Shown here in pieces: positions 45,177-54,338 of a stretch of DNA of 64,000 nt. Under the pieces are notes generated by a model that ran no database searches, was not told the origin of the DNA, and worked only from the letters and a program-made list of their open reading frames with translations. Each line of letters starts with the position of its first letter. Positions within the stretch are counted from its first letter, which is position 1. A program made the position numbers and the translations under genes. This stretch comes from an uncultured Victivallis sp. (GTDB lineage: Bacteria; Verrucomicrobiota; Lentisphaeria; Victivallales; Victivallaceae). The DNA is taken from the NCBI RefSeq assembly GCF_944391105.1, contig NZ_CALXSK010000011.1, positions 1 to 64,000 on the forward strand, in the 5' to 3' direction.

Positions 45177-47275
45177 GCATCCAGCTCCGCGATGATTTCT
45201 TCCGACAGCGGCCGGACGGCCGCGAGCACACATTTGCGCCCGCCGGGCACTTCGATCGAGTCCCCGACCTTGCTGTTCAGCACAGCCTGGCCGAGACGGG
45301 TACGGTAGGCGAGGAACTTCCGCTCCGGATCGCCGTCCCACGCGCCGAGCAGCTGATAGACTTCGACTTCGCCGTCATCATATTTGAGTTCGACTTCCGA
45401 ACCGATCACGGCGGTATCCTCCACCCGCACGGAACGCATGTTCACGGGCTGGATGCGGCTGAGCTCCCGTTCGAGTTCCGAGCGGCGGCGTCCGAGGAAG
45501 TTGCGCCGTTCCTTGGCCGCATCGAATTCCGAATTCTCGCGGAAGTCGCCGTGAGCGCGCGCGGCCTTGAGCGCCTCGCGGTTTTCCGGAATGTGGATGT
45601 TGATGATGTCATCGAGCTCCTGCATGAGCCGCTTGTGCGACTTCACGCTGGTGTAGTTCGGTTCGTTCCCCGCGGGGGCGTCGGTGTCGATCTTGCCGAT
45701 GCCGGCCTTCAGGATCCGCTGCCCCGCGCCGTCTTCGAGATAGCTGCGCAGTTCCGGCGAGACGCGCGAAAGTTTCACCATCAGACTCTGCCGTTCACCG
45801 GAGCTCAGGAACAGCGCTCCCTGCAGCGCGGCGGCGAACATCGAGACATCGTCCCCCGCGGCCTGGATCAGCTGTTTCTGGAAATCCGCGTTGTTCAACA
45901 GCAGCGTCCGGAGTTCGCGAAGTGCCGCTCCCCACGCCTTCGGCAGATTGTCCTGCGACAGCGCACGGGAGACATTGTCGACGTTCAGCAGCTGAGGCAA
46001 TTCCGTGCTTTCGCGCTTCTTGCGGTTCTTCCAGATCCAGAGCAGGAAGTCCGACGTGCACGATTTCTGTTCGATGAAGAGATCGTAAAGCACTTCGTCC
46101 GCAACCGCTGCGCAAAGGGCGTTCAGCGATTTGAGCGGTACGCGCATCGCGCATTCGGCCAGATACTCTTCCGGGAAGATTTCCGCCGTGATCCGCGCAA
46201 GCTGCTCGAGCTCCTTCGCGGGGAGTTCCCCCCAGACCGCGAGGCAGTTGAGGTCCGCCGTCGCGGGACTCGCCGGCCAGAAGAGAGCCTTCCCGGTCAG
46301 CGGAGAGAGCATCTGCTTGAGCTGTTCGGAGGTCGCGCGCGGTGCGAGGCGGGCCACGATCGAGGCGAGCAGCTTCGAGTCGCGCGCGGCGGTATCCGGC
46401 TTCAGATTCGAGAAGAAACGATTGAATGCCGCCGCTTCGGCATCGGAGAAGTTGCCCGCTCCGGCCTTTTCCTCAGCGGAGAGCAGCAGATCGACCTCTT
46501 TGAGGCTGCGGCCGTCGCACGCGCGGCGCGTTGCGGGCGCGGCTGCCCCGGCGGCATTGTCGGCCCAGTATTTTTCGAAGGCGGCAGCGTCGAGATTCTT
46601 CGCACAGCCGTTTTTCGCCATGAGTTTGGCGACATCGTCACTGACCGGAACGAGCGCCTTGCGTTTCACGATATTCCGGAAATCGGCGGAGGAGACCATG
46701 CCGCGAGTCGAATCGATGAGCTTGATGAGTTCCGGACCGGGCGTGAGCAGTACGGCTTCGCGCAGGACGATGTCGAGCGGCACCGCTGCGGCTCCGCCGG
46801 TTCCTCCCCAGGTGTTGATCGCGAGAGACCCGATGCTGTCGAGCGACCCGGCGATTCCCCAGCGTCCCGAGCTCGGCAGAAAGACGATCAAGCCGTTTTT
46901 GAGTACGCGGAGCCGCTGCAGCCGTGCCGCAAAGTCATTGAGCGCCACATTCTCGTCGCGCACGCCGAGCGCCTTCATGATCGGCGGACGCGAGAGGTAA
47001 TTCGGCAGAACCGCCTTCACGGCCTGCGCAAGCAGTTTGCGGAACACGGGGCTGTCGGTCATCGGCAGCGCGGCAAGTCCGATGCAGAACGCACCCTGCG
47101 CGTCGTCGAGTTCGTCGTTGCCCCACGCTTCCCAGAGCAGATTGAGTTCCTCCACCACGGAGGCGGGGATCGGATTGCCGGCGGTGGCCAGCAAGGCGAG
47201 GAGTTTCTCCAGGGTTTTCTTGTCGGGCGAGGTCGTCGCAGCGACCAGAAGATCTTCAAAAGCGGCTGAATCCAT
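45173..47275 (-). CDS. greA: Long GreA-type transcription elongation factor
   Basis: A 700-aa protein from the ATG at 47275 (GGAGACAACG spacing). The last 150 residues are a complete GreA: the coiled coil (about 545-600) with ARAHGDFRENSEFDAAKE at its acidic tip, and the FKBP-like C-domain (GSEVELKYDDGEVEVYQLLG, ERKFLAYRTRLGQAVLNSKV). About 540 residues of helical repeat precede it. Standard GreA is near 158 aa. The long form is known from Chlamydiae, so it supports a PVC origin. The factor rescues stalled RNA polymerase. It is upstream of and overlaps the phosphoesterase. Confidence 0.88.
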   Translation of the reverse strand: MDSAAFEDLLVAATTSPDKKTLEKLLALLATAGNPIPASVVEELNLLWEAWGNDELDDAQGAFCIGLAALPMTDSPVFRKLLAQAVKAVLPNYLSRPPIMKALGVRDENVALNDFAARLQRLRVLKNGLIVFLPSSGRWGIAGSLDSIGSLAINTWGGTGGAAAVPLDIVLREAVLLTPGPELIKLIDSTRGMVSSADFRNIVKRKALVPVSDDVAKLMAKNGCAKNLDAAAFEKYWADNAAGAAAPATRRACDGRSLKEVDLLLSAEEKAGAGNFSDAEAAAFNRFFSNLKPDTAARDSKLLASIVARLAPRATSEQLKQMLSPLTGKALFWPASPATADLNCLAVWGELPAKELEQLARITAEIFPEEYLAECAMRVPLKSLNALCAAVADEVLYDLFIEQKSCTSDFLLWIWKNRKKRESTELPQLLNVDNVSRALSQDNLPKAWGAALRELRTLLLNNADFQKQLIQAAGDDVSMFAAALQGALFLSSGERQSLMVKLSRVSPELRSYLEDGAGQRILKAGIGKIDTDAPAGNEPNYTSVKSHKRLMQELDDIINIHIPENREALKAARAHGDFRENSEFDAAKERRNFLGRRRSELERELSRIQPVNMRSVRVEDTAVIGSEVELKYDDGEVEVYQLLGAWDGDPERKFLAYRTRLGQAVLNSKVGDSIEVPGGRKCVLAAVRPLSEEIIAELDA

Positions 47276-47342
47276 CGTTGTCTCCATGTAAGCGCCGCGC
47301 CCCGCGAAGGGAGCGCCCTGCGCGTTTTCTTGCAAGTGGATT

Positions 47343-47371
47343 AATATAACCCGCATCGAAATTTTTTTCAA
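47343..47371 (-). promoter_or_regulatory. Promoter for the long greA gene
   Basis: On the minus strand TTGAAA (47366-47371), 17 bp, TATATT (47343-47348), 68 bp upstream of the start codon. Confidence 0.7.
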
Positions 47372-47483
47372 TAGGTCTGCTCTGTTTCCGGTAAATTCGT
47401 CTCTTTTTTTTTGCCGGGGGGTGGAAAAAACGGAACTGCAGAGCTACTGTTATTCCCGGAATCAACCAGACAGGATTGAAGTT

Positions 47484-48551
47484 ATGACGAACTTTCACTC
47501 GTTTCATCCCGGCGAACTCTGGCCGGACGATCACGGCGTGCACATCAACGCCCACGGCGGCTGCCTGCTCCGGCACGACGGAAGGATCTACTGGTACGGG
47601 GAACACAAGGTCGAGGGCCGGCGCGGAAATCTCGCCTGGGTCGGCGTCCACGTCTATGTCTCCACCGATCTGTACAACTGGCGCGACGCCGGAATCGCGT
47701 TCGACGTGAACGACGCCGGATCGTCAACGGTGCGTCCGGGCTGCGTGATCGAGCGCCCGAAAGTGCTCTTCTGCCCGAAGACCGGAAAATTTGTGATGTA
47801 TTTTCATTTCGAGCGGGACTCCACCTATCAGGACGCCTCCGTCGGAATCGCGGTCGCCGACGCGCCGGCCGGGCCGTTCCGGCTGGTCGAAGTGACAAGA
47901 TTGAACCCCGGAGTCTGGCCGGGGAACACGCCGGAGGAGCTGCGGGATCCGGCCGGAATCGCGCAGAGCGCGGCAAGACTCGGACAGATCGCCTGCGGCG
48001 AGAACCCGGAAGCGAAGCAGGGGTCGATCCTCGGCGCCTGCGTGCCCGGAGGGCAGGAGGCGCGCGATATGACGCTTTTCGCCGATGACGACGGCCGGGC
48101 GTACCTGATCTACTCCTCCGAACGGAACAGCACCACGCATGTGGCGGAACTGACCGATGACTATCTTGGACGGACGGGACGATACTGGCGGATCTTTCCG
48201 TTCCGCTGGATGGAGGCCCCCTCGCTCTTCAAGCACAACGGAAAGTATTATTTCATCGGTTCCGGCTGTACGGGCTGGGCGCCGAACGCTGCGCGCTCCG
48301 CGGTGGCGGATTCGCTGACCGGGCCGTGGATCGAGCTCGGGAATCCCGCCGTCGACGAAGGCGGCGAGCTGACTTACGGCGCGCAGAGCACCTGGATCGA
48401 ACCGCTGGGGGAGGGGCGTTTTCTTTTCATGGCCGATCTCTGGCGTCCCGACGACGCAATCGACGGGCGTTATCTCTGGCTGCCTGTCGAATTCGAGGGG
48501 AATAGACCGGTTCTGCGTGCTCCGCGCGAGTGGTCGCTCGATTCACTCTGA
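47484..48551 (+). CDS. GH43-like five-bladed propeller glycosidase
   Basis: A 355-aa protein from the ATG at 47484. INAHGGCLLRHDGRIYWYGE followed by HKVEG holds the first blade's catalytic acid position, with further blades (RPKVLFCPKTGKFVMYFH, ARDMTLFADDDGRAYLIYSS, MEAPSLFKHNGKYYFIGSG). These resemble the GH43 enzymes that act on beta-galactan. There is no signal peptide, so the substrate would be an imported oligosaccharide. It converges on metH with overlapping stops (9 bp). Confidence 0.8.
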   Translation: MTNFHSFHPGELWPDDHGVHINAHGGCLLRHDGRIYWYGEHKVEGRRGNLAWVGVHVYVSTDLYNWRDAGIAFDVNDAGSSTVRPGCVIERPKVLFCPKTGKFVMYFHFERDSTYQDASVGIAVADAPAGPFRLVEVTRLNPGVWPGNTPEELRDPAGIAQSAARLGQIACGENPEAKQGSILGACVPGGQEARDMTLFADDDGRAYLIYSSERNSTTHVAELTDDYLGRTGRYWRIFPFRWMEAPSLFKHNGKYYFIGSGCTGWAPNAARSAVADSLTGPWIELGNPAVDEGGELTYGAQSTWIEPLGEGRFLFMADLWRPDDAIDGRYLWLPVEFEGNRPVLRAPREWSLDSL

Positions 48552-50969
48552 GAGGCCGAGCAGCCGTTTCGCGTTGCGGACGGCCGCCATTGCATCCGCG
48601 CCGTAGACCGCGCCGATCGATTCCGCGAAGTTCTCATCGACGGCCGCTCCCCCGACGAGAATCGGGATGTCAAGCCCTCTTTCCCGCGCGAGGTCGACGA
48701 CGACTTTCATCTGCGGCATCGTCGTGGTCATGAGTGCGGAGAGTCCGATGAGCTTCGCCTTTTCGCGGATCGCGGTTTCGACGATCGTCTCCGCCGGAAC
48801 ATCCTTGCCGAGGTCGATGACCCGGAAGTTGTGGTTCTTGAGCAGCAGCGCGACGATGTTCTTGCCGATGTCGTGAATGTCTCCCTTCACCGTCGCCAGC
48901 ACGAAGACGGGGCCGTCCTCGCGGGCGCCGCCCGCCTTGAGCAGCGGTTCGAGTTTCTCCATCGCCTTCTGCATGGCCGAGGCGCTCTGCATGAGCTGCG
49001 GAAGGAAATACTCCTTGCGCTCGAAGCGGTTGCCGACCTCCGTGATCGCCGGAATCAGGATATCGTCGACGATCATTCCGGGGTTCGTTCCGGAGGCGAT
49101 GAGTTCATCGAGGAGCTTCAGGGCTTCGCCGCGGCGGCCGCTCAGCACGGCGTCGTAGAGACGTTTCGTGAGCGGAAGTTCTTTGGTTTCAGCCGGTTTT
49201 GATTCCGGTCCGGATGCCGGGGCCGGTGCCGGAGTCGCCGCGAAGCGGTTGATGTAACGTTCGAGTCGCAAGTCGCGCCCCGTCAGCGCGTCGGCGGCCG
49301 CGATCGTATCGAGGATGCCCGGCGCCGCGGGATTGGCGATCGCCGAGGTGAGTCCCCGCCCGATCGCCATGCCGAGGAACGCCTGATTCACCACCGCACG
49401 CGACGGCAGACCGAAACTCACATTCGAGAGTCCGCAGGTCGTTGCGATTCCCGCCCGGCTGCGGCATGCTTCGATGAAGTCGAGCGAAATCGCGGCGGCG
49501 TCCGGATTCGCGGAGATGGTCATGATGAGCGCGTCGGCGACGAAATCCGATGCGGTATAGCCGAATTTTCGCGCATGTCCGGCGATTTTCGCAAGAACCT
49601 GCATACGCTCCTCGACCGTCGCGGGAATCCCCTGATCGGTCAGCGGCAGCAGCACGAGCATCGCACCGTACTTCGCCGCGATCGGCAGAATCGTCCGGAT
49701 CCGCTCCTCTTCCAGAGAGATTGAGTTGAAGAGCGCCCGTCCGGGATAGAGCCGCAATCCCGCCTCGACCGCCTTCGGGTTGGTCGAGTCGATGCAGAGC
49801 GGGGTGTCGACCGTGAGCACGAGCTGCCCGACTGCGCGGTGCATCGTTTCGGCTTCATCGATTCCGGAGAGGCCGAAGTTCACGTCGAGCAGCGCCGCGC
49901 CCTGTTCGTTCTGTTCGCGCGCAAACTGTTTCACCAGTTCGAGCGAACCGGCACGCAGTTCGGCCTGAAGCGCCTTTTTGCCGGTCGGATTGATCCGCTC
50001 GCCCACGAGTGCGAACGGCTCCTCCGGCGCGAGGCGGCGAAACCGGCCGGGGGAGGCGACGACGCCGCGCTTTTCCGGCATGACCGGATGCGGGCAAATG
50101 CTGCCGAGAACCGAGTTCAACTGCCGGATATGTTCCGGCGAAGTGCCGCAGCAGCCGCCGATGAGGTTCGCTCCGGCGTCGACGAGTGTGAGTGCTGCCT
50201 GTGCAAACAATTCCGGCTCGAGATCGAATCGGGTCACGCCGTCGACCAGGTGCGGCATTCCCGCGTTCGGTTTGGCCACGAGCGGGATCTCCGCGTAGGG
50301 TTTGAGTTCGCGGATGATCTCCGCCATCGCCTCCGGGCCGGTCGAGCAGTTGCAGCCGAACGCGTCCGCTCCGAGCGACTGGAGCGTCACGAGCGCCGAA
50401 ACCGGATGAACTCCGGTCAGCGTCCGGCCGCCGGGTTCGAAGGTCAGGGTGACGATCGTCGGCAGATCCGAGAGTTCGCGCACGGCAATGAGTGCGGCGC
50501 GCGCCTCCTGCAGATCCATCATCGTCTCGATCGCGAATCCGTCGAGACAGCAGGTCGAAAGCAGTGCGCGCAGCTGGCGTTTGTAGAGTTCAACCGCCTC
50601 ATCGAATGCGAGTTCTCCGTAAGGCTCGATGAGTTTTCCGGTCGGAGCGATGTCGCCGAACACATACCGGTCCGGCAACGCGCGGCGCGAGAGTCGGGCG
50701 AGTTCCCGGTTGATTGTTCCGGTCTGTTCTTCAAGCCCGAATTCCGCGAGTTTGAGCGGGTTGGCGCCGAAGGTCGGGGCGTAGATGATGTCGCTTCCCG
50801 CCGCAGCGTAATTCTGCTGCACATCGATAATCGCGTCGGGGTGGTCGAGAATCCACGCTTCGGGACAGACCCCCGCGGGCATTCCGCGTTTTGCCAGTTC
50901 GGTTCCGGTCGCTCCGTCGAGCCGGAGAATGCGTTGCGCGGCAAGGTCTTTGAATTCACTGCGTGTCAT
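48543..50969 (-). CDS. metH: Cobalamin-dependent methionine synthase, without reactivation domain
   Basis: An 808-aa protein from the ATG at 50969 (AAGGAC upstream). The homocysteine domain shows RILRLDGATGTELAKRG and zinc cysteines (FGCNCSTG near 208; GGCCGT near 271). The pterin domain begins FALVGERINPTGKKALQAEL. The B12 domain holds VKGDIHDIGKNIVALLL at about 695, with the cobalt-ligating histidine. It ends right after that domain, so the SAM-dependent reactivation domain of the E. coli enzyme is missing. In other anaerobes that function is encoded separately. It is far from metX/metW here. Confidence 0.93.
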   Translation of the reverse strand: MTRSEFKDLAAQRILRLDGATGTELAKRGMPAGVCPEAWILDHPDAIIDVQQNYAAAGSDIIYAPTFGANPLKLAEFGLEEQTGTINRELARLSRRALPDRYVFGDIAPTGKLIEPYGELAFDEAVELYKRQLRALLSTCCLDGFAIETMMDLQEARAALIAVRELSDLPTIVTLTFEPGGRTLTGVHPVSALVTLQSLGADAFGCNCSTGPEAMAEIIRELKPYAEIPLVAKPNAGMPHLVDGVTRFDLEPELFAQAALTLVDAGANLIGGCCGTSPEHIRQLNSVLGSICPHPVMPEKRGVVASPGRFRRLAPEEPFALVGERINPTGKKALQAELRAGSLELVKQFAREQNEQGAALLDVNFGLSGIDEAETMHRAVGQLVLTVDTPLCIDSTNPKAVEAGLRLYPGRALFNSISLEEERIRTILPIAAKYGAMLVLLPLTDQGIPATVEERMQVLAKIAGHARKFGYTASDFVADALIMTISANPDAAAISLDFIEACRSRAGIATTCGLSNVSFGLPSRAVVNQAFLGMAIGRGLTSAIANPAAPGILDTIAAADALTGRDLRLERYINRFAATPAPAPASGPESKPAETKELPLTKRLYDAVLSGRRGEALKLLDELIASGTNPGMIVDDILIPAITEVGNRFERKEYFLPQLMQSASAMQKAMEKLEPLLKAGGAREDGPVFVLATVKGDIHDIGKNIVALLLKNHNFRVIDLGKDVPAETIVETAIREKAKLIGLSALMTTTMPQMKVVVDLARERGLDIPILVGGAAVDENFAESIGAVYGADAMAAVRNAKRLLGLSE

Positions 50970-51001
50970 GCGTTGTCCTTCCTGCAAGGTTTTTTCCTTA
51001 T

Positions 51002-51030
51002 AAGATACCGCTCTTTCCGCCAAAATTCAA
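51002..51030 (-). promoter_or_regulatory. metH promoter
   Basis: On the minus strand TTGAAT (51025-51030), 17 bp, TATCTT (51002-51007), 33 bp upstream of the metH start. Confidence 0.55.
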
Positions 51031-51041
51031 CCGGTCGGGGT

Positions 51042-51069
51042 TTGAAACCGGCGCGGGAGAAGGTATATT
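51042..51069 (+). promoter_or_regulatory. Promoter for the GH5-like gene
   Basis: TTGAAA (51042-51047), 16 bp, TATATT (51064-51069). Its -35 box lies only 11 bp from the divergent metH -35 box. Confidence 0.6.
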
Positions 51070-51125
51070 TAGAACAAAACGTAATTTTTTCAGGCGTTGA
51101 ACCAGAGATCAGGAGGGTGAGCGTC

Positions 51126-53060
51126 ATGGACGAGTCGCAGAATATGTTTGCGCCGGGCGCCGGGTTTTTCACGGGATGCAACTATTGGGCCAGCCACGCG
51201 GGGACCGCGATGTGGCGCGACTGGCGGCCGGAGGTTGTGGCGGAGGATTTCCGGCTTCTGGGGGAGAATGGCGTTGAGGTGGCGCGGGTGTTTCCGCTCT
51301 GGCCCGATTTTCAGCCGATTCAGGCGCTCACGGGCGGAGGGCAGAGCTTTGTCGAAATGCGGTTCGGAGAACTGCCGCTGCCGGAGACTCCGGCAGGGCG
51401 CGCAGGCGTCGACGAGACGATGGTCGAACGGTTCCGGGAGCTCTGCCGCATCGCTGCGGAGAATCGCATCCGGCTCATCGTCGGGCTTGTGACCGGATGG
51501 ATGTCCGGGCGCATGCACGTGCCGCCCGCGTTTGAGCGGGTGAACGTGATTTCCGATGCGACCGCGGTCAAGTGGCAGGTGCGGATGGTCCGGTATCTCG
51601 TCCGCTCTTTGAAGGATTGCCCGGCCATTGCGGCGTGGGATCTCGGCAACGAGTGCAACTGCATGGCTTATCCGGTTTCCGCCGACGAGGCGTGGTGCTG
51701 GAGCGACGCGATTACGGCGGCGATTCGCCGCGAGGATCCGACGCGTCCGGTGGTTTCCGGCATGCATTCGCTCACCTGCGACGGCGGAGCATGGAAGATC
51801 GTTGACCAGGCGGAAGTGACGGACGTGCTCTGCACGCATCCGTACCCGCTTTTTACGCCGCATTGCGCGACCGATCCGGTCAACACGATGCGCAATGCGT
51901 TTCACGCCGCCGCCGAGACGAGACTTTACGGAGACATTGGCCGGGTTCCGGCGTTCGTCGAGGAGGCCGGCAGCCTCGGACCGTCGTTTTCGAGTGAGAA
52001 AGTGGCCGCCGACTATCTGAACAATATGCTCTGGAACAGTTTCGCGCACGACTGCCGGGGGTTGCTGTGGTGGTGCGCGAACGACCAGACCCGGCTTGAA
52101 CACGCCCCCTACGACTGGGTCGCGATGGAACGCGAACTCGGGCTGCTGCGTCCCGACCGGGAGGGAAAGCCGACGCTGCGCACGATGAAGGCGTTCGGGG
52201 AGATGCTCGACCGGACCGGACTGCGCAAACTCCCGCCCTTCCGGCGTGACGCGGTGATGATTCTCTCGCAGGATCAGGATCAGTGGGGCGTGGCCTATGC
52301 GGGATTCCTGCTCGCGAAACAGGCGGGATTCGACATCGAGTTCCAGTTCGCCGATCAGGAGCTCAAACCTGCGAATTTCTACATTCTCCCGTCGATTCGC
52401 GGAACCCGGGTGATGCCGGGGCGTTGTTACCATCGGCTGCTGAAGGCGGTGCAGGAGGGCGCGACTTTGTTCGTCACGTCGGATGGCGGTTCGCTCGAAC
52501 CGTTCAATTCGGTGTTCGGGATCGACATTGCTACGATCAGCCGGGCGGTCGCCGAGACGGTGATCTCTTCGGAGGAGCACGATTTCCATCTGCGCTGCCG
52601 TTCGGAGTTCCAGATCGACCTTGTGAACCGCGACGCGGAAATCCTCGCGGTTGACAGCGACGACGATCCGATCTTCTGCTGCCGGGCGTTCGGACAGGGG
52701 AAGGTGCTCTTTCTCGCCGCTCCGATCGAGCGGGCCGCCACGGAGACGCCGCGCGCGTTTCTCCCCGGCGGGCAGGAGCTCTATCGGCTCTATGCGCTTG
52801 CGGCGGAAAAGGCGGGGGTGCGGCGGCGCGTATTCCGGACGAATCCGCAACTTACGCTCACCGAGCATGAAGTCGATGACGATACGCTGCTTGTGGTGGC
52901 GGTCAACAATACCCCGGCCGCATTCACGGACGAGATCACCTGCTCGCCCGAATGGGTGTTCGATTCGATGAAGTGGGGGGAGAATCCGGTCGTCTCCGGA
53001 TTCACGGTGCAGGGGAACTCCGGCTCCATTCTGAAATTCCGCAGGGCGAGGCGATCTTGA
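51126..53060 (+). CDS. GH5-like GH-A clan hydrolase (beta-mannosidase/galactosidase type)
   Basis: A 644-aa protein from the ATG at 51126, with AGGAGGG upstream. It opens FTGCNYWASHAGTAMWRDW, the mannanase-like GH5 start. E176 in WDLGNECNCM (acid/base) and E280 in AFVEEAGSLG (nucleophile) complete the pair. The C-terminal part (from about 370) is amidotransferase-like followed by a beta domain. There is no signal peptide. The gene overlaps a radical SAM gene at TTGA. Confidence 0.8.
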   Translation: MDESQNMFAPGAGFFTGCNYWASHAGTAMWRDWRPEVVAEDFRLLGENGVEVARVFPLWPDFQPIQALTGGGQSFVEMRFGELPLPETPAGRAGVDETMVERFRELCRIAAENRIRLIVGLVTGWMSGRMHVPPAFERVNVISDATAVKWQVRMVRYLVRSLKDCPAIAAWDLGNECNCMAYPVSADEAWCWSDAITAAIRREDPTRPVVSGMHSLTCDGGAWKIVDQAEVTDVLCTHPYPLFTPHCATDPVNTMRNAFHAAAETRLYGDIGRVPAFVEEAGSLGPSFSSEKVAADYLNNMLWNSFAHDCRGLLWWCANDQTRLEHAPYDWVAMERELGLLRPDREGKPTLRTMKAFGEMLDRTGLRKLPPFRRDAVMILSQDQDQWGVAYAGFLLAKQAGFDIEFQFADQELKPANFYILPSIRGTRVMPGRCYHRLLKAVQEGATLFVTSDGGSLEPFNSVFGIDIATISRAVAETVISSEEHDFHLRCRSEFQIDLVNRDAEILAVDSDDDPIFCCRAFGQGKVLFLAAPIERAATETPRAFLPGGQELYRLYALAAEKAGVRRRVFRTNPQLTLTEHEVDDDTLLVVAVNNTPAAFTDEITCSPEWVFDSMKWGENPVVSGFTVQGNSGSILKFRRARRS

Positions 53061-54034
53061 AACATCGAATCAAAGCGGCTCATTTTCAGCTGACGGATCG
53101 CTGCAATCTCTCCTGCCGTTTCTGCGGACAGGCGAAAGGGATGCTTGCTGACGGGCACGGAGAGCTGCCGGTGGAGTTCTGGCTGCGCTGTGCCGGGCAG
53201 CTCGAACCCGGTGCGGTGATCACGCTCTGGGGGGGAGAGCCGCTGCTGTATGCCGGCTTTGATGCGCTTGCCGAAGCTCTTTCCGGTTCCGGACACCCGC
53301 TTGAAGTTGTGACGAATGCGACGCTGGCGGATCGTCATGCCGGAACGCTGGGACGGTGGATCGACCGGATCCACGTTTCGCTCGACGGTCCGGAGGAGCT
53401 TCACGACGCGGTGCGCGGGCGCGGAGTGTTCGCCCGCGTGCGCCGCAATCTCGAACTGCTGCGTGAGCGGCGCGGAAAACTGATTTTTCTCTGCACGGTG
53501 TCGGATGCGAACGTCGGAAGGATGGCGGAACTGCCGGAACTGCTTGCGGAGCTCGGGCCGGATGAGGTGATTCTCCAGCAGCTCATGTACCTGACCGGGA
53601 GGGAGATCGAGCGTTACCGGACCTACAGTGCGGCGCATTTCAACTGCGACTACCCCGAACTCGCGGCCTGGCGGCGCGACGATGATGCGCAGTACATTTC
53701 CGAATTCCGCCGCCAGTGTGCGATGGTTGCTGCCCGGAGTTATCCGGTCAAGGTGCGGATTTCGGAGCACGCCTATCCGGATGTGCTCACGGGGACGGCG
53801 TTGTGCCTTGCTCCGGAGTCGCGGTTGCACATTCGCTGTGACGGCGAGGTCGGGTTCTGTACGGATTACTTCGGTTTCTCGATCGGGAATGCGAAGGAGA
53901 AGAGTCTGAGTGAACTCATCGACTCTCCCCGGGCGGAGCTCTGGCGGCTCGCCCTGCGGGAAGAGGCGCTGCCGGTCTGCAGTCACTGTCCCTGGCGGCG
54001 TCAGCTGCCGTACCGGGAGGCGGACGGGAATTAA
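53057..54034 (+). CDS. Radical SAM protein with SPASM-like tail, TTG start
   Basis: A 325-aa protein starting at the TTG at 53057, which overlaps the preceding stop as TTGA. C16xxxC20xxC23 (TDRCNLSCRFCGQ) binds the SAM-reducing iron-sulfur cluster, and ITLWGGEPLLY is the GGEP motif. C-terminal cysteines (CLAPESRLHIRCDGEVGFC, then CSHCPW) may hold an auxiliary SPASM cluster. Such proteins modify peptides or enzymes, for example sulfatases or quinohemoproteins. Its direct fusion of expression to a glycosidase gene is unusual. The target is unknown. Confidence 0.8.
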   Translation: MKHRIKAAHFQLTDRCNLSCRFCGQAKGMLADGHGELPVEFWLRCAGQLEPGAVITLWGGEPLLYAGFDALAEALSGSGHPLEVVTNATLADRHAGTLGRWIDRIHVSLDGPEELHDAVRGRGVFARVRRNLELLRERRGKLIFLCTVSDANVGRMAELPELLAELGPDEVILQQLMYLTGREIERYRTYSAAHFNCDYPELAAWRRDDDAQYISEFRRQCAMVAARSYPVKVRISEHAYPDVLTGTALCLAPESRLHIRCDGEVGFCTDYFGFSIGNAKEKSLSELIDSPRAELWRLALREEALPVCSHCPWRRQLPYREADGN

Positions 54035-54066
54035 TTGGAAACCATAGGGAAGAAGGAATCATCATA

Positions 54067-54336
54067 ATGAAAGCAGTTGTCTCCGTCATCGGACGGGATT
54101 CGGTCGGCATCATCGCCAAGGTCAGCGCGGGGTGCGCGGAGTCGGGAGCGAACATCCTTGACATTTCCCAGACCGTTTTGAATGAATATTTTACGATGAT
54201 CATGATCGTCGACATCAAGGCGCTCACGGTTCCGTTCAACGACTTCGTCGACCGGATGAGCGCGCTCGGACGGCGCGAGGGGCTTGAGATCCACGCCATG
54301 CACGAGGACATCTTCAACTCCATGCACAGGATCTGA
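54067..54336 (+). CDS. ACT-domain regulatory protein (UPF0237)
   Basis: An 89-aa protein that is one ACT domain ([20 protein letters not shown], then [19 protein letters not shown]). AAGGA is upstream. Families of this size always pair with the next gene's PFL-like protein (UPF0210). The ACT domain likely binds a small ligand, probably an amino acid. It ends 2 bp before the next gene. Confidence 0.9.
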   Translation: MKAVVSVIGRDSVGIIAKVSAGCAESGANILDISQTVLNEYFTMIMIVDIKALTVPFNDFVDRMSALGRREGLEIHAMHEDIFNSMHRI

Positions 54337-54338
54337 AC

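Noticed and set aside
49839..51125. Long N-terminal extension of the GH5-like gene
   Set aside because: The frame is open only because it is antisense to metH; a strong ribosome site marks the start at 51126.
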